Assembly: GCA_934148845.1 (NCBI GenBank)
Contig: CAKPDH010000001.1
Location: 284,440 to 348,439 of the forward strand
DNA length: 64,000 nt
From: an uncultured Bacilli bacterium
GTDB lineage: Bacteria > Bacillota_I > Bacilli_A > RF39 > UBA660
Direction of reading: 5' to 3'
Part shown: one piece after another, positions 8,517-16,986 of the stretch
Position numbering within the stretch: the stretch's first letter is position 1
Layout: every line of letters begins with the position of its first letter
The notes under the pieces: model-generated
Databases searched by the model: none
What the model saw: only the letters and a program-made list of their open reading frames with translations
What the model was told of the DNA's origin: nothing
Translations under genes and position numbers: made by a program

Positions 8517-9534
8517 TTTTTAACACAACCTTTTTTACTTTTCTAATACACTTATTTGGAAATTTAACTAACTTATTTAAATTTAAAAATAATTTAAAAA
8601 TATTTTTTTTATTATTAAATAAATTATATATTTTATACTTTAATGAAAGTGATTTCATATCTTTTAAGTAAGCATATTCTTTATCAAATTCTTTTACTTT
8701 ATTATATTTTGCACTATATTCTAGTCTTATTTTAGAATATTTTATTTTTACTTTATTAATTAAATTTATTTTATTTTCTATATCCATATTATTTAACACA
8801 TTTAATATTATATCTTCATATCCATTATATTTATTAATATATTCAATATAATTTTTTTGATTATGCGAGTGACTATTACTACGCTCATAATATATATATC
8901 CAACTTTATTTATATACCCGCATTTTTCATAATAAGATATTGGTAGCAACATCTGAAAATTTTGCCCCCATCTTGATATATATATACTCATTCCACCATT
9001 AGACTTCTTAAATGAATCAGTTCTAGCCATATAGCACCCATCACAGTAGTAAATGCCTTTATCAAATAAAAAATCATAAAATAAATTTTCTTTTTTATTA
9101 TTATTATCATTCCTTTTTATTCTATATATAGGTTTACTTAAATCTGATTCTGAGTATGCAAGTGCTTCAGTCCTAACATAGCCATATTCTAAGTTTTGCT
9201 CTAAAAAGTCCACTTTCATAGAAATTGAATTAGGGGTTAATTTATCATCTGAATCAGGCCAAGTTAAATATTTTCCCTTAACATATTTTAATCCATTATT
9301 TAATGCCCCAGAAGCTCCAAGATTATCCTGCTTTATATATTTAAAATTAGAAAGCTTATCATTCAATTTATCTTTATATTTTTCTACTATAGAGCTAGTA
9401 TTATCAGTTGACCCATCATTCACTAGTATTAATTCTATATTAGAATAATCTTGATCTAATATAGAAAGTAAAAATCTTTCTATATATTTTTCTCCATTAT
9501 ATACAGGAGATAAAATTGTTACTAATGGTTTCAT
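8503..9534 (-). CDS. Family 2 glycosyltransferase (GT-A)
   Basis: Fifth and first-transcribed GT2 of the array, 343 residues. It shows 'VTILSPVYNGEKYIERFLLS', 'LVNDGSTDNTSSIV', 'NLGASGALNNGLKYV' and 'WPDSDDKLTPNSI'. It differs most from the other four: the pre-DxD motif is 'GASGALNNG' instead of 'SARNYG', and the later ED motif is missing at the usual place. The C-terminal 60 residues are very basic, as in many peripheral membrane glycosyltransferases. The start has GAAGTGATG upstream, four bases after the preceding stop. Confidence 0.88.
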   Translation of the reverse strand: MKPLVTILSPVYNGEKYIERFLLSILDQDYSNIELILVNDGSTDNTSSIVEKYKDKLNDKLSNFKYIKQDNLGASGALNNGLKYVKGKYLTWPDSDDKLTPNSISMKVDFLEQNLEYGYVRTEALAYSESDLSKPIYRIKRNDNNNKKENLFYDFLFDKGIYYCDGCYMARTDSFKKSNGGMSIYISRWGQNFQMLLPISYYEKCGYINKVGYIYYERSNSHSHNQKNYIEYINKYNGYEDIILNVLNNMDIENKINLINKVKIKYSKIRLEYSAKYNKVKEFDKEYAYLKDMKSLSLKYKIYNLFNNKKNIFKLFLNLNKLVKFPNKCIRKVKKVVLKSERF

Positions 9535-9538
9535 TTCA

Positions 9539-10687
9539 TCACTTCCTAATAATACATTTTATAATTTCTTTTATCTTATTTATAATTTTATCTTTCGTTT
9601 TCTTTTTATATTTATTACCTCTAAAGTCCTCTTTTAGTAAACTATTAATATTCTTATTGCGATTTAAAAGCGCTATATCATTATATTTACCATTAAAAAT
9701 TCTTGGATTATATTTTCTAAAATCAAGCAAGTTTTGTTTTTTATATATGATTTCATTTTTAATGCTATCAAATAAATCACTACCAGTTAAATTATTTATA
9801 ATTACAAGAGAAACACCATTATCCTTATTATCTTTAAAAAAATCTTTATCAATTTGACCTATGCCCCAAGCATCGGAAAGTGTAATATCACCTACTCTTG
9901 GTATAGTATTAAAATCACAATCATAACAAGATTTCATCAAAAATAGATTTTTTAAATATGCCATAAACCATTCATCATTATAATGCTTATGCTTTGATAC
10001 AATTTTATCACCATTAAAATATCCAAGCGAATAATTTGTCCAAGATTTATCTTTAAGTCTAAAATTAATGTTATTTACTCTTCCATTAAATCTAGATTTT
10101 AATGAATTATCGAATATTATTTTAGATGGAACACCATGACATGCTAAATCGACTACAATTAAATTAGAATTATCTATAATTTTTCTTATTGCCGCACATT
10201 GACAAGGTGTCCCAACAAATAATATTTTTTTAGACTTTATATTCTTTTTTATCTCATTATATATATTTCCAGGATAGCTTTGTATATATTTGGATCCTTG
10301 CATTTTAGATAAATCCGATACACTATCTATTAAAACATGCTTAGCAGTATTATTTTCAAAAATGACTGAAGCAACCATTCCACCATAATCTAGTATTTTT
10401 TTTGCTAAATGATAAAATATTCCACCAGATGATGATGTAGATAAAACTTTTTTATCTTTTGAATATGCAGAATATGATTTAATTTTATCCTTAGAGTTAG
10501 AATTTGTGAAAGATATTTTAGGACAAATTTTTATACATAATCCACAATTTATACATTTATTTTTATCTATTCTATACTGATAAAAACCTTCTTTATTTAA
10601 TTCTATTTTAATAGCATTTCTAGGACAAATATTCTTGCAAGCACAACATCCAGTACAGTTAAAGTTTAAATCTTTTAAATTACTCAT
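9539..10687 (-). CDS. FrhB/F420-hydrogenase-beta-like ferredoxin protein of polysaccharide loci
   Basis: N-terminal two-[4Fe-4S] ferredoxin domain: 'CTGCCACKNICPRNAIKI' at about residues 11-28 and 'CINCGLCIKICPKI' at about 45-58. Then come FrhB-type domains with 'SSSGGIFYHLAKKIL', 'VGTPCQCAAIRKI' (about 152-164) and 'LACHGVPS'. Members of this family in capsule and O-antigen clusters sit next to WcaK-like pyruvyl transferases, as here (two genes upstream). The exact reaction is unproven; a redox role in modifying a sugar or pyruvyl group is the common proposal. Length 382 is normal. It overlaps the flippase gene by 8 bases. Confidence 0.85.
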   Translation of the reverse strand: MSNLKDLNFNCTGCCACKNICPRNAIKIELNKEGFYQYRIDKNKCINCGLCIKICPKISFTNSNSKDKIKSYSAYSKDKKVLSTSSSGGIFYHLAKKILDYGGMVASVIFENNTAKHVLIDSVSDLSKMQGSKYIQSYPGNIYNEIKKNIKSKKILFVGTPCQCAAIRKIIDNSNLIVVDLACHGVPSKIIFDNSLKSRFNGRVNNINFRLKDKSWTNYSLGYFNGDKIVSKHKHYNDEWFMAYLKNLFLMKSCYDCDFNTIPRVGDITLSDAWGIGQIDKDFFKDNKDNGVSLVIINNLTGSDLFDSIKNEIIYKKQNLLDFRKYNPRIFNGKYNDIALLNRNKNINSLLKEDFRGNKYKKKTKDKIINKIKEIIKCIIRK

Positions 10688-12197
10688 GTGTTCTCCTTAC
10701 TTTGTTTAATATTACTTTAAAATTATTTCTCATTGCATGATCAAATAAATAAAATACTGAGAATATAACTAATAAAACTATAATAAAAATTACTAACATT
10801 ACTAAAAACCATTTAAAGTAATTTGTACTAAATAATAAAACTTTACTTTCTAAAGGAAACAGCACAATACTTAATAAAACAAATGATAATATAACTATAA
10901 TTGGTCTTATAATTAATGACTTATATGATGCTTTTTTAAATACCTTTTTATTTATTAAACTAGTTCTTATAAATATTCCAACCAAGCTTGCAATAAATGT
11001 TGCAATTAAAATACCATTTATTCCAATAAGCTTTAATAAAATAATTGAAAGTATAATGTTTACTACAGATTCAATTATTGGAAAAAATCTACTTTCCTTA
11101 AATAATCCATTAGCTTGAATTACAGTATTTATATTTGTTAAAATAATGTTTGATACAATAATTGCTGCAAAAGAACAACTTGATAAATAGTTAAGAATGT
11201 AATTAGGTTTATCTATCCATAGTTTAATAAAACTTCTAGCGCCCATTACAAAGCAAAATGAAATAACAAGAGTTACTGCTGAGAAAAATGAAACATAACT
11301 TTTATAATAATCTAATGTTTTTTTATCATCCTTAGCAAATGAATAACCAAATATATTACTTATCATTTGATTATTTTTATCAAATAATTCCCTTATAAAA
11401 GTAACAATATAATTATAAGATGAATATATACTAACATAAACAGGTCCTAGAAAACTCATTAATAAAACAGTATCTACATTATTAAATATAACATAGCCTA
11501 TTTGGTGAAATATCATATCTCCTGACATCTTTTTAGCACTTTTATCTGGAGTAGCCGATTTATCTAAATATGTATATTTCTTTTTACAATATGATGTAAT
11601 TACTAAAGTTTCTAATATTTTAAACAATAAGTTTACGATAACAATTGAAATTATTGAATTAGTTAATGAAACAACAAAAATTATTAAAATATCAGTAAGT
11701 AATCTAGAAATATTATAAACAAGACCATAAGTAAATCTTTTTTGATCTGCTGTAAGAAGTGTTGTATAAGATCTAGTTCCACTTAAATAAGGTAAAGCTA
11801 CAGCAAAAACCAACATAAAAAAGCAAAATGAAATTGTAATAAACAATTTAATTTCCTTTGTATACATATAAATAACAGGTAAAAGTATAACTGCTATTGA
11901 TATAAAAATTATACCTATACCTTTTAAAATAGCCTTAGAACCATTAAATAATTCAGAAATCTTTTTATAATCATTATTAGCAACCGGCCTATACATTTTA
12001 TATAATATGGCAGTTGAAATACCTGCCTCAGCAAGAACAATATATGATATAATATTATTTATAAACTGATAATATCCATTCATTTCAGAACCAAGTCCAT
12101 GAATTATATATTTAACTTTTAAAAGTCCAACAACAGCTATTATTAAATAAAATATAGTTTCCATTACTGAATTTTGCAATATTTTCTTTAATTTCAT
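10680..12197 (-). CDS. Wzx-type lipid-linked oligosaccharide flippase
   Basis: 505-residue integral membrane protein with about 14 hydrophobic helices in the MVF/polysaccharide-transporter arrangement. The N-terminus resembles oligosaccharide flippases ('FYLIIAVVGLLKVKYIIHGLGSE', split: helix 1 and its following loop), and 'GDMIFHQIGYVIFNNVDTVLL' in the middle is typical of the family. It flips undecaprenyl-pyrophosphate-linked repeat units to the outer face of the membrane, where the Wzy-like protein at 2819-4669 would polymerise them. It starts one base after the end of the pyruvyl transferase gene. Confidence 0.88.
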   Translation of the reverse strand: MKLKKILQNSVMETIFYLIIAVVGLLKVKYIIHGLGSEMNGYYQFINNIISYIVLAEAGISTAILYKMYRPVANNDYKKISELFNGSKAILKGIGIIFISIAVILLPVIYMYTKEIKLFITISFCFFMLVFAVALPYLSGTRSYTTLLTADQKRFTYGLVYNISRLLTDILIIFVVSLTNSIISIVIVNLLFKILETLVITSYCKKKYTYLDKSATPDKSAKKMSGDMIFHQIGYVIFNNVDTVLLMSFLGPVYVSIYSSYNYIVTFIRELFDKNNQMISNIFGYSFAKDDKKTLDYYKSYVSFFSAVTLVISFCFVMGARSFIKLWIDKPNYILNYLSSCSFAAIIVSNIILTNINTVIQANGLFKESRFFPIIESVVNIILSIILLKLIGINGILIATFIASLVGIFIRTSLINKKVFKKASYKSLIIRPIIVILSFVLLSIVLFPLESKVLLFSTNYFKWFLVMLVIFIIVLLVIFSVFYLFDHAMRNNFKVILNKVRRTHE

Positions 12198-12198
12198 T

Positions 12199-13428
12199 CT
12201 ACTCTCCCTTTAAATGTTTACATATATCATCAAGTGTCGCACTAACTATTTCTTTAGATGAAGAAACACTATCTGCTATTTTACTTTCTATACTGCTATC
12301 ATTTTTTATATAATTGATTCTATCGAAAACTAAACTCTCAAATTTCTTCCAAAAATTTTTTTGCTTTGCATCTAATACTAAGTTAGGAAATTTAAGACCA
12401 TCAGCAATAACTCCTTTATATTTTTTACTATATGAAATACATATCGCTGGATGTCCCATTTGAAAGGTTGAAACTGCTGCATGCATTCTACAAGTTATTG
12501 TAAATTTGCCTAATCCAAGTATAATTCTTGCTTCAACTGGAAGAATTGGTTTATCAATTAAAATGCAATTATTTGATATAAAATTATTATATTTTTTATC
12601 TATTTTTTTGTATAAAATGTTATCATCTATTCCGTTTTTAGTAAACACATGAGCAAGACACACAACATTATACTTTTCTTTTATTAATCTTTTGATAAGA
12701 TTATAAAAAGCATCTACCATTTCTTCTGGATTTTTTGAATAATTAGATAAAAGTCCTGTACCAACTACAGTTATATAATTATTTTCTTCTAAATTATACT
12801 TACCTAATATTTTTACTTTATTTTTAAGATATTCTTTTTGCAAGTTTAAATCTAGAAATGCTAAATCCCTAGACTCAAAAGAATCAGTACCTAGTACATT
12901 TTTTAAATATTTTTTTGTTTCTAAATCTCTTGTATAAATTCTTATATCCTTAAAAGTTTTCTTTGCAAGATTAATTCTCTTTCCTGTGTATGGACCAATA
13001 GTTTGTCCAACCATAATTAAATTTGAATTTGAATTAAATATTTTTAATTCTTCAAAAACAAATTTAACCTCTAAATTATCCTTAGGAAACTTATAATACA
13101 CCTCAGAAAAATCATCTCCGCCTAAAATAATAATAGCATCATAAAATAAAGAAGCCTTCTTTACATGGGATTTTCTTCTTAATTTTCTTTCCAATACTCT
13201 AATATATTTGATTTTACCTGTAAGCAAATTAAATTTTAAAACATTATCACAGTATATATTATCATTTTTTGTTGCAATTCTTAAACGTTCAACATCTTGA
13301 TAAGTATCAGCTTCTATGTAAAATTTTACATCACTAATTTTTTTAGTAATATATGTTATTAAATTTTCTGCCATCATCATACTTCCATAATTATATGTAT
13401 TTGAAATATTTTTTAAAAGTATATTCAT
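12199..13428 (-). CDS. Polysaccharide pyruvyl transferase family protein (CsaB/WcaK-like)
   Basis: Would add pyruvate ketals from phosphoenolpyruvate to sugars of the polysaccharide, making it acidic. The 409-residue protein shows the family's opening ('NISNTYNYGSMMMAENLI'), 'IILGGDDFSE' (about residue 85), 'GQTIGPYTGKR', and the C-terminal 'CRMHAAVSTFQMGHPAICIS', the R.H motif seen in CsaB and WcaK. It has AAAGGAGAT upstream and lies 17 bases after the initiating transferase gene. Many such proteins also occur in exopolysaccharide operons with an FrhB-like gene, as here. Confidence 0.88.
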   Translation of the reverse strand: MNILLKNISNTYNYGSMMMAENLITYITKKISDVKFYIEADTYQDVERLRIATKNDNIYCDNVLKFNLLTGKIKYIRVLERKLRRKSHVKKASLFYDAIIILGGDDFSEVYYKFPKDNLEVKFVFEELKIFNSNSNLIMVGQTIGPYTGKRINLAKKTFKDIRIYTRDLETKKYLKNVLGTDSFESRDLAFLDLNLQKEYLKNKVKILGKYNLEENNYITVVGTGLLSNYSKNPEEMVDAFYNLIKRLIKEKYNVVCLAHVFTKNGIDDNILYKKIDKKYNNFISNNCILIDKPILPVEARIILGLGKFTITCRMHAAVSTFQMGHPAICISYSKKYKGVIADGLKFPNLVLDAKQKNFWKKFESLVFDRINYIKNDSSIESKIADSVSSSKEIVSATLDDICKHLKGE

Positions 13429-13445
13429 AAAATCTCCTTTTCTGT

Positions 13446-14480
13446 TTATTTTTTACTTCTATCAAATAGTATATCTGTTTTAAATACAAAAATCATTAAT
13501 CCAATCATTAGTACACCATATACAATATATCCTATATTATAGTCCACTAATAACCATATAATAGATGCTAAAGAAAATAACGCTGTAATTAAATATATAA
13601 TTAATACTGTTTTTCTAACACCACAGTTTCTTCTTAATAACTGATGGTGAAAATGACTTTTGTCTGGTGTACCTATGCTTTCACCCTTTAATTTTCTTCT
13701 TATTATCGCACATGCTGTATCAAGTATTGGAACTACTAATATACAAAGTGGAATTATAATTGAAGATGTAAGTATAGTTTTAAATCCTAAAAGAGTTATA
13801 ACTGAAATTATAAAGCCTAAAAACATAGATCCAGAATCACCCATAAATATTTTTGCTGGATTAAAATTATGTACTAAAAAACCTAATGTTGATCCAAGCA
13901 TTATAAATGTAAGGACAAAAGATAATCCTATCCTTCCTTGAAAGTAAGCAATTATTCCAATAGTAAGAAAGAAAATGGAGCTAATGCCTGCTGCAAGGCC
14001 ATCAAGACCATCAATTAAATTTAAGCAATTTATGCATCCTAATATAAATAGTACAGTTATAGGATATGCAAAAATTTTAAAATCAATATATAATCCTAAA
14101 AAAGTTACATCTCTAAGTAGCAAATTACCATATATTACTACTATTAAAGCTGAAGCTAATTGACCTATAAATTTAGGAAAAGGATTTAATGGTTTAATAT
14201 CATCTATCATTCCTGTAATAATTAAAATAAAACTTCCTATTAATATTGAGTTCATAATAGCTGTATGTTCACCAAAAACCATATATCCAAGTAAGAACCC
14301 ACCATATATACCTATTCCACCTAATCTAGGCATAGGAGTTTTGTGTACTTTTCTTTCATTTGGTATATCTAGTGCTCCGACATGTGTTGCTATTTTCTTA
14401 ACAAAAGGAATTGCTAAAACAACGAACACAAAAGGAATAAATATCATTAATAAAATCGTTGTTATGTTTGTATTACTCAT
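13446..14480 (-). CDS. tagO: Undecaprenyl-phosphate GlcNAc-1-phosphate transferase (TagO/WecA family)
   Basis: Initiates polysaccharide or teichoic-acid synthesis by loading a HexNAc-1-phosphate onto undecaprenyl phosphate. Of 344 residues, most lie in about ten membrane helices. Signature blocks: 'ALDIPNERKVHKTPMPRLGG' (about 36-55), 'GMIDDIKPLNPFPKF' with the catalytic Asp pair, 'NLIDGLDGLAAG' (about 156-167), 'FNPAKIFMGDSGSMFLGF' and the HIHH-like 'DKSHFHHQLLR'. These set it apart from the real MraY at 33211-34203. It is the first gene of the operon behind a promoter at 14499-14526. TagO versus WecA cannot be decided from sequence alone. Confidence 0.9.
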   Translation of the reverse strand: MSNTNITTILLMIFIPFVFVVLAIPFVKKIATHVGALDIPNERKVHKTPMPRLGGIGIYGGFLLGYMVFGEHTAIMNSILIGSFILIITGMIDDIKPLNPFPKFIGQLASALIVVIYGNLLLRDVTFLGLYIDFKIFAYPITVLFILGCINCLNLIDGLDGLAAGISSIFFLTIGIIAYFQGRIGLSFVLTFIMLGSTLGFLVHNFNPAKIFMGDSGSMFLGFIISVITLLGFKTILTSSIIIPLCILVVPILDTACAIIRRKLKGESIGTPDKSHFHHQLLRRNCGVRKTVLIIYLITALFSLASIIWLLVDYNIGYIVYGVLMIGLMIFVFKTDILFDRSKK

Positions 14481-14498
14481 CTTACCACCCTCTTAAAC

Positions 14499-14526
14499 AT
14501 TATATCATATTTAATAACGTTTACAA
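14499..14526 (-). promoter_or_regulatory. Promoter of the polysaccharide operon
   Basis: Minus strand TTGTAA, 16-base spacer, TATAAT, followed by GAGGGTGG and the ATG at 14480. All eleven genes down to 2331 are spaced by 17 bases or less or overlap, so this is probably the main promoter of a 12-kb transcript. Confidence 0.65.
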
Positions 14527-14607
14527 ACAAATTATAAAAATTTAATCTAAAAATAACTAAATATATCATTTTTTGTAAAAATAAGTTATAATTAAATAGG
14601 TGATAGT

Positions 14608-15189
14608 ATGAGCAAAGAAAAAATAGATTTATCTATTATAAAGGATAACGATTTAGATAAAACTGGAACATTTACAGATTTAATGTCAAGAAAAGAAAAA
14701 AAAGAAAGACTTAAAGAAATAGAGTTAGAAAAAGCAAATTCAAAAGACGATCTTGAAAGCATGATAGACGAGAAAAAAAGAAGTACTAAAGATCTTTCTA
14801 AAGACTTAGAAAAAGCAAATATGGAATATAATAAAGAAAAAGAAGACATAGAAAAAACTCAAATACTTGAGTTAACTAGACAAATGAAATTCAATTTTGA
14901 AGAAAAAAAGAATGAAAATAGTAAATCTAAAAACAAATGGGTATCTAAACTAAATATAATTGGTGAAATTAATTTATTATGTATCTTATATTATATATAC
15001 TTACTTGTATTTACTAACTATCAAGACAACCCTAAAAATTATTCAATAGGAGGCTTATTAGTAGTTTCACTTGTATTAATATTTGGGCTTTCCGTTGTTA
15101 CAAGCAAAAAAATAAGTACATTTTTTAATATATTAAATATACTTACTATATTTCTATTTATTGCATTTAATATTTATAGTTTAATATAA
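14608..15189 (+). CDS. Coiled-coil membrane protein of unknown function
   Basis: One of few plus-strand genes, divergent from the polysaccharide operon. Residues about 20-115 are highly charged with heptad-like Glu/Lys/Leu spacing, a likely coiled coil. About 122-140, 149-168 and 173-193 are hydrophobic and predict three membrane segments at the C-terminus. It has AGGTGATAGT before the ATG. I do not recognise a family. The layout (cytoplasmic coil, C-terminal membrane bundle) would suit a scaffold or sensor near the wall machinery; that is a guess. Its end converges on the pilin-like gene with a shared terminator. Confidence 0.75.
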   Translation: MSKEKIDLSIIKDNDLDKTGTFTDLMSRKEKKERLKEIELEKANSKDDLESMIDEKKRSTKDLSKDLEKANMEYNKEKEDIEKTQILELTRQMKFNFEEKKNENSKSKNKWVSKLNIIGEINLLCILYYIYLLVFTNYQDNPKNYSIGGLLVVSLVLIFGLSVVTSKKISTFFNILNILTIFLFIAFNIYSLI

Positions 15190-15218
15190 AAAGCTTCAGC
15201 CTTTGCTGAAGTCTTTTT
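15186..15218. terminator. Bidirectional terminator between convergent genes
   Basis: Stem CTTCAGC / GCTGAAG with a 4-base loop (15194-15211), A run before and T run after. It serves the plus-strand gene ending at 15189 and the minus-strand gene ending at 15217. Confidence 0.85.
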
Positions 15219-16947
15219 AATATGATAAATCATTTGTAGATGATGCAGTAGGTGCAAAATCACTCATAGGTATAGATATTACTGGTCTATATGTACGAAA
15301 ATTTTCGTCTATGGATATTGGCACAGTAGATATATATTTTTTATCTCTTTCATCTTCATAGCTATCTTTTTGAAATGCCATAGTTGTATTATCATAAAGA
15401 TATCTTTTATTATTATTATATGAATCTAATAAATCAAAAGAGTTTGGTGCACTAAGAGTATAACGACCATTAACCTCTGAAAGGGTATAGAACCTTAAAA
15501 TGTCTTTCTTCGTATCAAGTAAAGCTTGAATTTCTTCTTTGGTAGCAAGCCTAGCTTTTAGGTTCGGTGCTTGCCAAGATGCATGACTTATATCAGATGA
15601 ACTTGTAGCATATCTATTAAGAATATATGTTGTATTACCTATTGTATATATTCCATAATATCCATTTGATGAATTTTTTGCATTATATGGATCCCTAAAA
15701 TTTATATTAATATTTGGTACATTCCAATCTTTTGTTTCATTATAAATAGTTTGCATAATAGAAACAGGTCCAAATAAATTACTGATGGTACTTTCTTTAG
15801 GATAACCAAATTTGGCTTTTAAATTATTAAAATCTGAGTTTTTTATCCAATAATATATATTAGGTACTCCACCATATTCAGATTCTGACATTAGATTTAT
15901 TAGATTGTTTTCTGAATCTATACTTAAAATATAATAACGTCCAAATAAAAGTTTATGATTATTAATCTTTTTTTTATCAGGCCCAGATATGTTACAATAA
16001 TATTCATCGCCTATTTCAAATATAAGTTTATTATTTTCATCTAATTTTGGAACAGTTGCAATAATAGCCCATTCTGGGTGCTTATAATGATCTGAAAGTA
16101 CCTTATTTCCTCCAGCATCTATTGTAGCAATACAAGTAGAAGTTATACTTACTTTACACTCACCTTTAAGCTTTATATCATATGAAAATCTTGAGCCACT
16201 ATATTTAACTTCTACACTGTAATCAGTAACCGGAAGATCATTATAAGTAGTGAAAGCTCCTAAACCTAGCATATTTTCGTTTATAAGAGTTGATACTTTT
16301 ATACAGTATGTATTTCCATCTCTCTCTGAAAATTTATCAGGATATTTTGATACAAACTCCTTAGCAGCACTTATTATAGCTTCTTTTATACATTCATCAT
16401 TATTTGTAACAACTGTTATATCTGATAAAGCATCTAATTTAACATCTTTGATTATTTTAGGTATATATTTATAAACATTTTTTGTGGAATCATAATCCGC
16501 TAGCACTATACAAGCGCTACATTTTCCTTCTTTTGTACATTTATCATAGTCTATTATTTGTTCAGTACATTCATCTACCATTTCATAGTGATAGCCACCA
16601 CTATATGTTACTTTTACTATGTTTTTAGCTTTTACATTTTCATTATCATAATCTTTTAGATAACCTTTTCCCTTTAAAGTATCTACAGCTACACAATATG
16701 TATTAGTTGTTACTTTAGGATAATTACGACTGTTATCTGAAATATATAAATCTAATGCTCTAAATATTATATTTTCATAGCTAGTATTAATAGCAAGTTC
16801 CTTATTTTTAACACTACCTGTTATTTTGGGTAGTACTATTAACATTATTCCTATAATTAATATTATTACACTAAGCAGTTCTATTAATGTAAAACCATCT
16901 TTAGATAATGACTCTCCCCCCCCCCCGAAGCGTACGTTTGTTTTCAT
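15217..16947 (-). CDS. Large prepilin-like protein with G-tract in its leader (putative phase-variable)
   Basis: Class III signal: a charged leader, then 'DGFTLIELLSVIILIIGI' with cleavage expected after the Gly, as for PilD/ComC substrates. The leader is read through eleven consecutive G (16916-16926), giving four Gly codons. Two copies of a pilin-like module follow (about 45-125 and 180-270; 'YCVAVDTLKGKGYL', 'YCIKVSTLINENMLG', each ending in an '...EC'), resembling the single module of the 123-residue pilin at 55714. The last half (about 290-576) is Tyr/Asn-rich with 'GRYYILSIDSENN' and 'RPVISIPMSDF', possibly a binding domain. The start at 16947 has GTAGGT upstream. A change of one G would abort translation within the leader region. 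Confidence 0.8.
   Translation of the reverse strand: MKTNVRFGGGGESLSKDGFTLIELLSVIILIIGIMLIVLPKITGSVKNKELAINTSYENIIFRALDLYISDNSRNYPKVTTNTYCVAVDTLKGKGYLKDYDNENVKAKNIVKVTYSGGYHYEMVDECTEQIIDYDKCTKEGKCSACIVLADYDSTKNVYKYIPKIIKDVKLDALSDITVVTNNDECIKEAIISAAKEFVSKYPDKFSERDGNTYCIKVSTLINENMLGLGAFTTYNDLPVTDYSVEVKYSGSRFSYDIKLKGECKVSITSTCIATIDAGGNKVLSDHYKHPEWAIIATVPKLDENNKLIFEIGDEYYCNISGPDKKKINNHKLLFGRYYILSIDSENNLINLMSESEYGGVPNIYYWIKNSDFNNLKAKFGYPKESTISNLFGPVSIMQTIYNETKDWNVPNININFRDPYNAKNSSNGYYGIYTIGNTTYILNRYATSSSDISHASWQAPNLKARLATKEEIQALLDTKKDILRFYTLSEVNGRYTLSAPNSFDLLDSYNNNKRYLYDNTTMAFQKDSYEDERDKKYISTVPISIDENFRTYRPVISIPMSDFAPTASSTNDLSY
16916..16926 (-). repeat. Poly-G tract (11 G in coding sense) inside a pilin leader
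   Basis: Eleven C in a row on the given strand, in a genome that is otherwise mostly A and T. It lies 7 codons after the start of the pilin-like gene, the usual position for slipped-strand ON/OFF switching. At 11 G the frame is open. Confidence 0.85.
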
Positions 16948-16986
16948 ATAATTACCTACTTTCTATACTAATGATATCATATATTT

